Positions 25,269 to 38,778 of a stretch of 64,000 nt of DNA are shown here, one piece after another. How positions within the stretch are numbered: the first letter of the stretch is position 1; every line of letters starts with the position of its first letter. Position numbers and translations under genes: made by a program. The notes under the pieces are model-generated. The model saw nothing but the letters and a program-made list of their open reading frames with translations, searched no databases and was not told the DNA's origin. The stretch comes from Anastatus disparis (taxonomy: Eukaryota; Arthropoda; Insecta; Hymenoptera; Eupelmidae), in contig JAFFSR010000281.1 of assembly GCA_017163975.1 (NCBI GenBank), positions 1,240,001-1,304,000 on the forward strand. The letters are read 5' to 3'.

Positions 25269-28200
25269 CTAAAATTATGAACCTTAAAACAACGTACGAA
25301 TCTTTATTAAATACATAGTGAATTTTAAAATTTTTTGTAACGGCAATTTTTACAAAAAACGAATAATTGTTAATTGATAAAATAAAAACAAATTCATATT
25401 GAGTAAAATCTTGAACAAAAAGACATAAAAAAACACTCTAGTCACTTTTACATACGTAACTCACCTAAATACCTATGTTAAAGATTTGTATACCAAAAAA
25501 TAACGCTAAGGTTCTTCTGGTACACCCCTGGTCCTCAACATTTTTGTATATCTAACAAAAATCATATTATGATTTATATAGATATAAAAACATGGGATTT
25601 GATGGCGTCCCCAAATGCTGGGTAACAGAACCAACTCATTTGGGAAACCGTACGCTTTATCAGCGTCTATATTCGTGACCTAGGTAGATCATGACGACGC
25701 ATATTAGATCGCGTAAATTTTTATTATTAATAGAAATATCTATTATTATACATTTTATAAAACAAAAATAGTTATGTAATACCACATGTTTAATACTTGT
25801 AAGTTTCATTTTTATTTTTATTGTTACGCCTAAAATGTATTGTTTTAGGTGATGTTTTTTTAATGTATTGTTGATGAATTTAGAAATTTTTAATCATTAA
25901 GAAACTGTTATCAGTTGTTATTAAATTTTATGTTTTAGCACCTGAAGTGGCCTCTCTAAAAATAGAGGAGAAAAGTCGTTTTTTCTCTTATAGAAATAAA
26001 GAAAAATTGAAACAACTCTGCTATTAGTTTATTTACAGTTAGAAATATCAAAGACAAAGTCTGTTAAAACCAGTTAATAGACAAAAATGTGTGTTACTTT
26101 AACAAACAAAATGTCTTTAAAGGATTTAACAAACAAATGTCTGTTAAAATTTTACTTATAAATTACAGACATTGTCTAATTACTAAAACTTTTTTGGTCT
26201 TGTTTTCCGTACACATACATACGTTTTATATATGTTTTTTTTTTAATTCACGTTTAAGAGTCTCTATATATTTCTATATTTTTGTTCATAATAATCAAAG
26301 TTTAAATTCTTCAATTTTTGAAAAACATTTTATACCTGAAAAAATTCTGCAAATTTTTAGTTAGACTTATCGACTGATTTTATTATTTATGCTCACTTAA
26401 AGTTTATCTTTTTACTACTATGAGATACAAAACACGCGGACTGGAGCACAATAATTAGTTATAACTGAATTGCAAATTTTCTAGGTAAAATTATTTTATC
26501 AAAATTTTGAAGAGTTCTTTAAACTTTAATTTTATGAACAACAATATACTAATATGAACTCCTTAAATTAATAAATGTACAAGAACTAATATTAGAAAGA
26601 CTTTTTTTATTCTTATACATATTTTTCGTTTATATATGTATTCTTTCTAAAATGCTTTAATGATATAATTTTAATAATTATTAACAATTTTTATAAACAA
26701 ATTATAATAATACGTTTTTTCGAAAAAAAAATTATGATATTTTTTAGGTCATTTTGAGTAAAAAGGTTCTCATGAACATATTGCTAAAATGAACTGAATC
26801 GGCAAAAAAATCGCAGTTTGAAAAAACGCGATTTTTCAAAACTTGACAGCCTATAGCTCAGCTTCTACTGATTTCATTTTAACTCACAATAGCTAAATTG
26901 TTGGTTAAAATATAAACTAAAGATTACAGTAGTTAGTGACCGTATTTATAAAAAATCGCGTTTTCAAACTTTGCAATTTGTTTTCTGCCGATTCAGTGCA
27001 TTTTAGCAATATGTTCATGAGAACCTTTTTTACTCAAAATAAACTAAAAAATATGATAAAATTTTTTTTAAGTGCATTTTTATAATTTGTTTATGAAAAT
27101 TGTTAATAATTATTAAATGCGCCATTTTCAGACATTCTACCCAAAAAATTCGGATTCAGCAGGTCAAAAATACATAAAAAAACCTGGGTAGAATTGAGGA
27201 CCTCGATCGACCAAGACTTATGTAGTTTGTCCCTGGACTATCTATTTTAGTCGTTTGTTACGGACATTTTCAGAACAACTGACATAAAGTCTGTTAAATC
27301 GTCACATCCTTTTTGTTACTTCAACAGACAATTTAGTAACAGAAAATAAAAGTAACAACTACAAATTGTTTTTAACCGTGTTCAGTTCCTAAAAATAATT
27401 ATATTATCAAACGTTTGTCCACGTAATTTACTAATCGTCATAGCAAAAGATAATTCACATGAAAATTACGTTCTTTTAAATGTAAAAGGAATATTCATTT
27501 TCACAATATAATCTACTACGGTTTGGAAAAATATTATCTTATACCACCCGTCAAAATTTTACATTTTAATAAATGATTAGAAAATTCTAAAATTTGCAAT
27601 CTCGCACTATTGCATGAACCTTTATTAATACTTATATTTCTTATAAGCATTACAATAAATTTTTCTCTCAAATGTAATTTACTGGAAGGATTAAAAGAAT
27701 TTAAATATTCTAGAAGAAACATTTCATCTGATTCATTATTGATTTTCATCACTATCAATTTCCGAGTTTTAAAATAATGTATGAAAATAATATAAATTTT
27801 GCAATAAAGAATCAAAAAGTTTTTTACAAAAAAAACATTTTATTTTTACTTGCATTAAATTTTGTTTCAACTCATTCATATAAATTTCCATTATTATACT
27901 TACTCTTTATTTGATAGCATAAATTAAATTAAATTTGCAGTAAATTAAATTTTTAAATACTATTATTGGTAATAAGAGTTTAAAAATCCTCATTATTTAA
28001 AATACAAAAGCACTTTTTCATCTTTTATTTTAATGCTAAAATATGCTTCTTGCTACCATAACGATAATTTGCATTTACAAAAACCAGTGCTTTGGTGTAA
28101 TGCTTCTAACATTGTGTTAATATTTTGATTTCATTTGCTTTCTAATTATTTATCGGTGAAAAAATTTTTCTATTTTCTATTAGGAGCAATGTTTAAAATT

Positions 28201-29900
28201 TTTAAAATTAAAAAAAAAAAACCTTTTTTTAAAAATTTTTTCTCGAAATGGATAACTTAGAATTTTGGCAAATCTATAGAGTAATTTACGTAAAATAAAA
28301 AAATGAATTTTTTTTCAAATTTTACAAAATTATCTAAAAAAAACACCTAAAAAAGTTGTGGGCGAAATTAGAATGTTTTTTATTTATGAATTTTATTTAG
28401 AGTGCCACAATTACGAATAGCGTATTCCAAATTTAGAATAAAGTATTAATGAATTTTCATGATTTCAAAAACAGTAGTGATAATCTCAAATTATTCGATT
28501 AAAATATTTAGAGTTCTTTCGAAATCTTGATATAATTTATTCTAAATTTAGACGTACATTTATTTTGCTACTTCTTATTTCGATAAAGTGAACATTCTAA
28601 AATGCTTTACTCGCATTAGTTATTTTCGTTACTTCAGTCGCTGAAAATACGAAAATTCTAAAATGAATAAATGAACAGTCTTGATATGCACATAATTTAT
28701 ATGAACTTCTAAATAAATGTTAATTAAATAAAAAACATTCTAATGTTCGAGCCCCACCCATCAGTTTTCAAGTTTTTCTTTTGGTAGTCGCAAATAATTT
28801 CCAGCAAATTTTAGAGCAAATCCATCGAGTACTTTAAAGTAAAATACAAAAAAAAATTAAAAATTAGAATTGAAAAAAAATGTTTTAAATTGTTCTAAAA
28901 TTAAAACTATGCCAGAAAACCAGTTTTCAATCTCAAGTTAACAAAAAAAAAATTTATGCAAATTAGAACTTCAGTACTTTTCGGATCTAATTGACGTAAT
29001 GAGTACATACACACACACATACTACAGACATTTTCTGATACATGAGATTTTGGCATGATAAATCACCTAAGAAATCAGGTGATTTCTCGCCTGATTTTTT
29101 TAACAGGGTAAACCCTTTTTCCACGAGTCAATAAAAATTAATAAAAAATAGAACAAATTTTTTTATTGATAAATGTTTTCTTTATGAGTAATGTATTAAA
29201 ATATATTTATGACTCATAATCTTAAGACATGATCACATACAACATTATTTCATTTTAAATAGTGTTATTAAATAAACAAAATCAAGTTTTTAACTAATCA
29301 AAAGGATTTTAAGCATCAGATAAGGGTTTTTAAAACTATTCATGGATCAAACTTTTTTATTTAATGTATTTTAAGCTAAAAAGAAGTTTTATTAGTTAAT
29401 ATTATAATAACAAAAATTATCAATTACATTTAAATCTGATTTTTTCAGACTGAAACTCAGGTCTGATAGCTCAAATAACTACAGTTGAGTATAAAGTGCA
29501 TAGGCGCTTAAGTTATTTCAGCTTATGTCTTATATTATAAAATACCACATTTTATTTATATTATAAATATACACACCTATTTAGTAAATATTCATTTTTA
29601 ACTTATATTTTTTTAAAATCTAAAAAATTTACTTTTTTGGTACTTTTTTTTTATCTGTAATAGAAAAAAAAAAAAAACCATAACCAAACCTCATAACCTC
29701 AAACCTTCATTAATTGCTGTTACTATACTTATTTTTAAATGAAAAAATAAAAATATATATATTGTACCTGCATTAAGCAATACTTATGCAATAAAGGAAT
29801 AAATTACTTATCTGAATTGTTATATTATTTGATGTCTTTACAATTTTACTTGAATTTTTAAATAAAAGGTAGTCACCTTCTTGTGCTCATAGTTATATAT
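25269..29900 (+). repeat. diverged direct repeat, unit 2 (longer)
   Basis: This is the collinear partner of unit 1, with landmarks at 25271, 25511, 25604, 25947, 27868, 28275, 28749, 29098 and 29778. It holds extra sequence absent from unit 1, including the palindrome at 26671-27116. A second extra block at about 28338-28655 contains a 14-bp inverted repeat, AAATTTAGAATAAA and its complement. The 25590-25720 core shared with unit 1 is GC-richer than its surroundings but its frames are broken by stops. The right boundary is approximate. Identity of the repeat family was not recognised. Confidence 0.65.
26671..27116. repeat. 446-bp near-complete palindrome bounded by TTAA
   Basis: The left arm starts TTAATAATTATTAACAATTT and the right arm ends with its exact complement. 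Long inner blocks also pair, for example the left AAAAAGGTTCTCATGAACAT and its near-exact complement around 27008-27035. The CAAACT/AGTTTG and ACGCGATTTTT blocks pair as well. The symmetry centre is near 26893, and short complementary blocks (CTACTG, TTTTAAC, CAAT) continue almost to it, so the loop is only a few bases. TTAA occurs at both ends, at 26671-26674 and 27113-27116. It fits a foldback or MITE-type element, and its transcript could form a long hairpin RNA. Confidence 0.8.
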
Positions 29901-31339
29901 TTTATCATTAAACTATACATTGGTTATATACATAAATAATATTGCTTGGTTTAAAATAAAATATTCTTATTCTATTTTAATTGAGTTACTTCTATTATAT
30001 TTAAAAAACAATGCCTAGAAATTAATTTTTATTTATTTAAAAAATCTAAACCCTTTAAAATTTAATTTTTGGCGCCTATTCTATATCGACCAATCAGGAT
30101 TCGATCTTTAGATACTTCAACATGGCGGCTCATCATTTTTTTAAGAAGGATACTTCAATTAAAATTTGATTTTAATTTTAAAATTAAAATTTAATTAAAA
30201 TTTAGTACCTTAATAACGAAACGTTACTTTTTAATAAGGGGATATTTAAATAACTTTCTATTTTTTCATAAAACTGATTAATAAAAATCCATAAAAAGAA
30301 AATCTGTTATTGATAAAACCATTACTTTGATAAACTCGAAGCTATCGAAAACTTACTGATTTTTCAGTTATAAAGAAAATGTAAAAATTTGTTCTTAAAA
30401 AATTGAATCTTCTCATATAACGACCATACCGAATTCCGTTTGCGAAATGAATTCACATAACCATCGAACATTTTTTGAATTTCCATGAACCATTACTTTT
30501 AAAGGTTTATTGAAAATTCATATATTTCGTAAGATCGTATAGCCTCTTTTTGGGTTTTCGGGTACAGATTGAATATCAAAGGTACGATTATGCATAATGA
30601 TGCACTATCCTTATATGCTAAAAGTTTACTTTGCACAAAATTATGCTTGGTCTTGCAAAATTTAGTATATAAATTTTCAAAGTAGCTTATACATATACGC
30701 ATTCACAAAAGATATATGCTTTAACTTGCTTCGAGTTTAGCCTTCTTTTTTTTCTTCTTTTTTTAATTTTTTTGTTTCCTTTTTTAAGAAAATATAAGCT
30801 TGTTTAAGATCCATTTATATTTAAGAAGCTTTGCTTGGGTTGATGCACTTATGTATTCATTAACGGCTGTTCTAAACTTTTATTTTTTTTTCTTATTTTT
30901 AAGATCATCACGTTGCACATATTCAAAATTTTAAAAGTTATTTTAATTTTCAAATTAAATACTGTCAAAGACCCAGGTTTTGATAGAAATTTATTTACAA
31001 TTTTTTTTTCTACTAAAGTTATGATAGTAATTAAACCAGGTTAATGGAAAATTTTAGTTTTATAAAATTAAATAAAAAATCTGATTTCAATAAAACAATG
31101 AAAAATATTTAAAATTTACTTATGTTCCTTGTCAATATAGAGGTGATAAAAAACTATCCTTTGATGGCATGCCATTTAAAATTATTTTAAAACATTTATT
31201 TTCAAAACAAAGTTTTTTTTACACAAAAATATTAAAAATTACATAAAATGATTACGAATGACCTTTTTATAACTCGTGATTAAAAAAATAAAAATTACAT
31301 AAAATAAAAAAATTAAAGGAAAGAAAAATAATGTCTCAC

Positions 31340-31509
31340 CGTTCGTTCTCCCAAATTATGAACTCGGCAATTGAGTAAAGCCGTCTTGCCAACAAGAGCA
31401 GTAACATTATGCGAAGCATTGGGGTCAAAGTAAGGCCCTCGATCTAATGGATCTAAATTGTGTTCAAGATGCTGCTGTTCTTCATCGTCACTTCTACACC
31501 TGGCTGAGC
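31340..31509 (-). CDS. dpr: dpr exon 2: mature N-terminus and first half of Ig1
   Basis: The exon encodes about 57 residues, beginning GSARCRSDDEEQQ and ending NLGERT. The acidic, glutamine-rich leader is followed by GPYFDPNASHNVTALVGKTA and LLNCRVHNLGERT, which are the A-C strands of a Dpr Ig1 domain. The first Ig1 cysteine is at about residue 61. N-glycosylation sequons NAS and NVT occur at about residues 44 and 48. An extra cysteine in SARCRS near the mature N-terminus is outside the Ig fold. The acceptor is a T-rich tract ending TTTCAG (minus, to 31510) and the donor is GTGAGA. The exon enters in phase 1 and leaves in phase 0. The split just before VSW of Ig1 fits the next exon exactly. 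Confidence 0.95.
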
Positions 31510-33894
31510 CTGAAAGCAAAAAAAAATCAAAAAGATTAATCACACAAGAATACTGGAAAATAAAAAAAGGTAAATTAAAATTTAATCTCCTTATTAAATT
31601 ATCGCTGTAAATCAATGCATAATTCTCGTACGAATTATAAAAGGTAAAATAGGTAGCAGACAACCATACACGGCCAAAGTTTAACCCTCACCAACGAATA
31701 TATATATACATAAATACATGGAATAGCGTATATATATCGCTAGAAGCAGCCGCCGTTAATCGAATCTACTCTCTGCTGAACATTCAATCACCTTTGACTT
31801 TCGTACGCGTTCATGCAAATGCGTTATCGAGCTAGAAAAGCACATTGGTCTCTCGCTCCTCGCTATATATACGTTATATTGCCCGAGAGGTATATTTAGG
31901 TGATATGTATGTTATAGATGGGAGAAAAGGGATGGAAGGGGCGAGAGCTATAAAGTAAACTAGGAATGTGCTTTAAACGCTGATATTCAAATTGTCGAGC
32001 TTAATTGAACATCCCCCCCAATACGTGCCGTGCGGTATGTTTTTAATGCAACCATTTATTTTTTACGAAATTTTAAAAGGAAACTAATGAATCTTCTTTT
32101 TCGGCGGATCTGAAACTCGTTTTATCGTTTTGGAATTTCGTCATGAATATTTTAATCATTTTAATCGTGGTTTATTGCTTAATCTGGAAAAATAATATCT
32201 TTATGTAAATAAATATATAATCAAATTTCAAAATAAAAAGAATACTTTTTTTAAAACGTTTTTTAAAAAACAATTTTTTTTAATTTTAATAATATAATCA
32301 AATTACTGTTTGACGATAAATATGTACAATTATCTGATTGAAATTTTCAAAGTGAGTTGTGCCTTTTTTGTAGAAATGAACTTTATTTATTAGAAAAAAT
32401 TTGTTTATACCAAAAGGACTTTCCGTAATTCAAAAGGATATTATAGTAATAATCAGCATAACTGAAACATTTTTTTAAAAATTTTTTTAACTCTCAAAAA
32501 AACAGTAAAATCGATATCTTCACTTAGAAGCATCCTAAACAAAAAAAAATCAAAGGGCATATGAAAATATAAGTAAATGTCTATCGTAGGTACTAAAATG
32601 GTAAACAGTTTGGATAAAAAAAATGACAGTTTTTAAATTTTTAAATTTTATTTTATTTTTAAATTGTTTAAAAAAAGAATTTAATTATATCCAACATTGA
32701 TAATTCTGGTATGGACGAAAACTGCAAGTGTGCTAGGTGTCCCTCAAAATTTGAGCCCGATTCTGATGAATGATTTTAGTCATTTTTTCTAAGCCAAATT
32801 AAAAAACGTTGTTTCAAGAAAAACGTGTTTAAAGATTGTGTGCAAGCGTGTATTCACAGGTATATGGCACTCAAAAATGATGTTATATTAAAAATGAAAA
32901 ATTTTCAAAAACTAGATTACGCCCTTAGACAAAAGAAGAAAAAATTGCAATATTACATTCCAGTGAAGTCTGAATAGGTTTTAACGAAAGTTTAAATTTC
33001 CAATAAAAAATCGTATAGTAGTTAAAATTAAAAAATAATATTGTTACTTCAATAATTTTTCTTTCTGTTCATAGCATTGATAAATGAAAAAACAAAAAAG
33101 TTATTAATTTGTAACTGTACTTTCAATAAAAGTAACAAAAGCAAAACTTTATCAAATGTTATGCAATCAGTTTTTATTTGCATGTGTATTGCATGTGTGT
33201 ATTTTTATTAACTCGGTTTTATTGCACTCTGTTAATAAAAGCAATAAAACAAAAAATACAAAATTTCCCAATAAAAATGTAAACTTTTTAATAAACTACT
33301 ACTTTGTTTTAAAAATCTCGTAAATTCCAGAATTGCTTTTGAAAAAAAATTTGCCACAATTTTTTAAGTAAATATAATCGGATGATTTTTAATAAAAATA
33401 ATCAAAGCGTTAAAATAAAAATATATTTTGCAAAAAATAACTTTTACAATTACACTTTTATAACGTTAAATAAATGTTTAAATTTCAAACAAACATTGTT
33501 ACAGCATCAACAATTTTAATTAAATTTTGAATAAAATTAATCATAATTCAAGTCACTTTTAAGTACTTCAACAATCACATAAATCCTCATCAGTAGTTAC
33601 CCACACCAGCTAAAATAAACGTCAGTCATACTTTGAACTATCATCCAAAGATCTTTTCCTTACCTACTTATTATCCCAGTATTAATGAACACTTTAAATT
33701 CCAACAATACTTCTTATTATTATCTTTTCTCATTCTCTTTGAAAACAGTCAAAGAAACACAAAACTTTGAAATGCTATATAATAAATAAACTTTCCCCTG
33801 CTACTATATAAGCTGTATATCTCGTTAAAATTTATCATTTCCCGCTACCTTATGTACCAAGTTATTGTGTATTCATGTAATGAAGCATCTTTTC

Positions 33895-33900
<6 letters not shown>

Positions 33901-33927
<27 letters not shown>
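33901..33927. repeat. (CT)13 microsatellite
   Basis: This is an uninterrupted CT run in a longer pyrimidine-rich stretch of intron 1 (about 33890-34035). Confidence 0.95.
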
Positions 33928-34670
33928 CTTTTACCCCTTTCTCCCACACCTTTAGCTTCATAAAATTTTGTCTTTTCTTTCATACCTCCCTTTTTGGTAT
34001 TTAATTTCCCTTCTTCTCTTTCTCCTTTCTCTCCTTAAGCTATGCGCAGCAGCTAGCACTTTGGCTTCTTAAAACGAATCAACAAGTAAAAAGGAAGAAG
34101 CTTCTTCCTTTTCTTATTACTTTATTACCCTTTAAAAAGAAAGCGAGGAAATGGAAAGCCTTTAAGGCGTGAATTCTTTAAAGAAAAAAGTGTTTATAAT
34201 CAACGAAAGGTGTTGAATTAAAAAGAAAAAAATAGTCGACTCGGAATATCGGAGCTTATTTTCGTTGAAAAATAAAGAAATGAGGTAAAAAAAGTTCTCC
34301 TTCAAAGCTCACGACATATACATTCAATTTGTCCTTTATACATGCACGTTAAAAAAAAAGCAAAGAAGCAAATTCTTTAGCTTGCAGGGTAACCCAAAAG
34401 CAAATAAGTCTTATGTTTTACAAGCGACTTGGCACAGACATCATGCGGAACGAGGTATTTTTTTTTTTCTAACCGTCTTTTCCATTCCCTTAGCATGTGT
34501 ATATGCAAAGTAAATTTTTACATGCCAAGGAAAAAGGTTTTGTATGCCTGTCTTATATGCCAAGTGCTAATAGGTATACAAGCCACTAACTTTGACAATT
34601 TCAATGTATGTATACATATATATGAGAGGAAGAAAAGGAGAAAATTCACATTATTGGCTGGACGCATATA

Positions 34671-34690
34671 GAAGAAGAAGAAGAAGAAGA
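34671..34690. repeat. (GAA)n microsatellite
   Basis: This is a GAA trinucleotide run in intron 1, continuing into an A-rich purine tract. Confidence 0.9.
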
Positions 34691-35960
34691 AAAATAGAAA
34701 GAAAAAATCATTAAATCACCCTTGGCCAAATAGCTTAGCCTCCATCGCTTCTTGATAAATCGTCTGGAAAAAAAATGGAAAGAAAGATCGAATACGTGTC
34801 GCGACTATGTGTTCAACTTTCTTCTTTCTTTTTTTATAATGAATTACACTCGTGCAACCTACATCAGCTCAAATATATATATACAACACATAAACCTACA
34901 TATACTGTAAAGTATACCATACAAATTCCGCTTTATTTTACGACAAGTTAAAGGTAGTATAAGACGTGGGTAGGAGAGGGCTTGGTTGGTTGGGTTGGGG
35001 TTCGGGGTGGTAAACGTAAACAAGCATAGAAGGAAAACCTTTAGCGCCAACCAGTAATGCTGAAGTCTCTCCTTAAATCACGCGAGTAATGCCCGTCAAA
35101 GCAACTCTCTGCTGCTGCTACTGCTGCTACCGCCTTTTCTCTTCCTCTATATTGCAGGGCACGTATACACGAGCAAACCATGTATAAGCCTTTTGTGAAA
35201 AACAAAATGCCATCGTTTCATTTATTCGTTTAAGTGAAAAATAGAGAGAGAGAGAAGTTTTGAAAAAAGGAAAAGGGTTAATACGTGTTTATATATACAT
35301 ATATATATATTTATATATATTATACAGTTAGTTGGGTGCAACAAACACGGATTACTTTGATGATTTAGGACCAAAATGCCAGAAGCACGTATACATGCCC
35401 CGAAAGGTTCAAAACACATGGCGCAATTACCCCACCTTCCGAAGACTTGCTGTTCTGAAATTGCATCCAACAGTGCAATTTACGGTGCCACACCACGGTT
35501 AGAAATCGAGAGAAAGAGAGTAGTGCCCGAGACCCAAGAAAATGTTCGAGTGTGAGAGAATAGAACAAAAAAAAAGCCTGAAAAAAGGGGTGGAAGATTA
35601 AAAAGTAAAGGGGGTTAGAAAGTCAGTAAGTTCTTTTTCTCAACGTCGAAAATATATAGAGATTGGTACGACAACTCTTGGTATACTGTCTCTCTTTTTT
35701 TTTTTTCTTCTTTCCTCTTTTTCTCTCACATATAGTGGCAGCCTTTACTCTTCCTTTAGAAGAAAGATGGGATCTAAGAGGGAAAATAAAAAAGGGGATG
35801 AAGCCACACGCGCACGGAAATGGACCAAGTGGCTTGGTGGAAGCCAAAAAGAATGTAGGAGAAGAATAAGTAGAAGAAAAGAAGAAGAAGAAAAAAAATT
35901 AAGGTGGCTTTGAGGACAAAAGCCTTTAGCTTCTAGTATATATGTATTTTTATTCTCTTT

Positions 35961-35980
35961 TCTCTCTCTCTCTCTCTCTC
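35961..35980. repeat. (TC)10 microsatellite
   Basis: This is an uninterrupted TC run in intron 1. It produces an arginine-glutamate repeat in a minus-strand frame that is not a gene. Confidence 0.9.
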
Positions 35981-38778
35981 TTTCTTTCTCTACTTGAATT
36001 AAGCACATTGATAATTTCCAGTCGATGAAGGAAAAAGAAAAAGTATTATTTCCCCGTCTTATTCTCGGCCCCTTTAACTTGGCATCGAAGACTTTTTCTT
36101 CCCCTTACAGGGCCATCATTCGTATAAATAAATATCAGTCTGTGTATACATACTGAAAGCTTAAGAGAAAAACGATATATACAAAGAGCTTCTCTCCTTT
36201 TAGTACCAGTGACAAATGAACGACTGACTCATTTTCCTTTTCTCTAACTCCAAACGGAGGCGAAATAAAACAAAAAGAAAAAGAGTATTAAATCGAGCAT
36301 ATCACAAGGAGTAGCTATGGAGAAACATTATTGGAAAAGAAGAACAAACAAAAGAAGATGAAAGGGCAAAAAAAATGTGGGAAAAAGAAAAGAGGTGTGA
36401 AAGTGTAATTTTAGCAAAAATTTTCTAGCTGATTTTACGTTAAGAACGAGAAGACTTTTTTCTCTCCAAGTATTGTAAGAATATCGATTAGCAGCGGTAG
36501 TAGTAGGAGGGTAAACTTTTTCTCAGGCATAAAGTGACACAATAACTATACGTTGTAGTTCACGACAGGCAAAGCTATTTTTTTTTTCTTATTTTTGCTC
36601 CACTATGTTTTCCAAGTACTCAAAGCTTTATCGAAGAAAAGTTAATGGCATATATTGTATAGAAATTTCGGAATTTCTCTTTCTGCTTCATTCTCTTAAT
36701 TCTTTATTGAAACGATGAGGATCTTGTCAAATTTCGACAGTTCAAAAGTTAAATCGCAAGAACGTTGAAAAGAGATATTTAGACATCGATTTGGTATGAA
36801 CCGCTTACTTATGTCACTAAAAGTAAATTAGTTCCGAAAGCTTTTGAAATCTAAAAAGATTGAAAGAATCTTATTCGAGTTTAGTTAAAAACGAATCAAT
36901 CTAAAATGAATCTAAAATTCTTTTTCAATGCAAATGAATTGTCATTTAAGAAATGATAAATTTCAATCCAACTGATAAAATAGTTTCCTATTCATTTTTT
37001 ATTAGGTTATAAGTGATATTTTTTTATCGATCAGAAAAGTAGAGAAATTCATTTTATATCATAATTGATGGAGAATTTTCATTCATTGATTTAAAAAAAC
37101 AATCCTATAATTGATACTTAGAGAAAGAAATTAAAGTCAAACGAATCGTAAATTGGACAATACAAATGAAAATTGTTTTGAAAAGGGTAAATTAACCAAA
37201 AATTGAAAACTTTAACGTCTCTTTTCAGTAACATAAAAGTCACTTTAAAAGTTACTTCCTAACGGAACGCTAAACTTCCTCTCTCTCCCTAGTTTTGAGA
37301 TTCTGAACTTTGAACTTTCATGTAAATGACCTACTGAAATTACATAGACTTTTCCTTTCAAAACCCTCTTTTTCAAGTTATATTAACTTTTTTTTTAATT
37401 CAAAATTCAAATACCGTCCCTCACCTTAAGTATCCATTCCTCATAAAATATCTTGACATTTTTTTTTAAATTTTCAAAACTAATTTTAAAATTTTATAAT
37501 GAATAGCATAATAATAGCAAGTTTGGTATTTGTACTTGATTAGATATTTTAATGTATATTCAAAAGTTGTAGGGTTAACGCTTGAGAGAGCGTTAGGTAC
37601 GATAGTTTAATCCAAAATTTCAAAGCTGTGATTCTCTACTTTAACGAGAGAATATGTACGATAGGAAAGGATATGCATGTGTATGTGTATATATATCGCA
37701 GCGAATCAGTAGGATATAAGCGGCTAGCATGACGACGACGACGACGTAAGGTTTAAAGGAGAATGAGAGAGCGAGACGGTACGAGTTTAAAGGAAGTAGT
37801 TCAGTTCTGCTTGCCGAACATTACGGTTAGGATTAATGAAAGCATTTCTCTATCGTAGTTACACACACGTGACGACCTTTACTTGAATTTAGTAGCTAGT
37901 AAAAGGAGGAAAGACCAAGCAAACTTTGGCTTTTCGATAATATCTCTGACGATTCTTTCGGGATTTTTTTTTCGTTTCTCCATCGTTTAATGGTTATTGG
38001 ACATTTATTTGATTGAGTTAAAAATAAAGGAACTGATGATGATATAGATTTTAGTTTATGAATTGTGAACTGCAAATAACAAACTCCAGTATATTTATTT
38101 GATAAAATTTTTATTTTTAACTTCTATTATTGGATTAATAGAATAATTAATGATTTCATTTTTAAAATGTGCATTTTCTGTTAAATAGTTAATTCATCAA
38201 TTAGTGAAACATTTTTTTGTTCATTATTCCAATGCAAATTTTTTAAATTTAGAAAACTTTTTTAATTTTAAAGAATTTTTTTTTTATTCCTGTGATAAAT
38301 AAAAATATAAAATATTAAAAATTTTAATTTAAATAAGGAAATGACTTTAATCATTATTTCAGCTAATTACTTTAATAAATTACTAAAGTTAATTACTAAA
38401 ATATCAAAGTTTGTCATTTGTAAAATAAATTTGTAATTTTAAATTCGAGCAAATGATTTTAATTCCAAGAATCTTGCAAACCTTATTTTAATTAATATTA
38501 AATTATTTTTTAATTTTGTTTTCTATAGACTAAAATTTAATCAATTATTTTTAACAATCGTTTATAAACGTGATGTTTGACCTATTTCAGAATTTTATTT
38601 CCAATAAAAATTTCATTCATCATATAAAAAACTTAAAAAATCACTTACAAAGTAATTTTTCCTTCTTTTCTTTTTTTTAATTTTATTATTTTATTTTTTC
38701 CTCAACATTTATTAGGTATAAAAAGGCAGCAGCAGTATAGCAGTAAGTCGATACTTAAGAGCGTCGAAGACTGATGTA

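Larger units (their letters stand above)
10091..31339 (-). other. dpr intron 2, repeat-bearing
   Basis: This is a 21.2 kb intron splitting Ig1. The stretches 10091-12910, 13097-20429, 20823-22365 and 29900-31339 are AT-rich with no supported gene. The rest is occupied by SINE copies, a short inverted repeat, and a diverged tandem duplication that contains a long palindrome, all listed separately. Confidence 0.85.

Noticed and set aside
35663..35869. 68-codon plus-strand ORF with a hydrophobic N-terminus
   Set aside because: The hydrophobic part is encoded by a poly-T run, no domain is recognisable, and there is no supporting promoter or homology.
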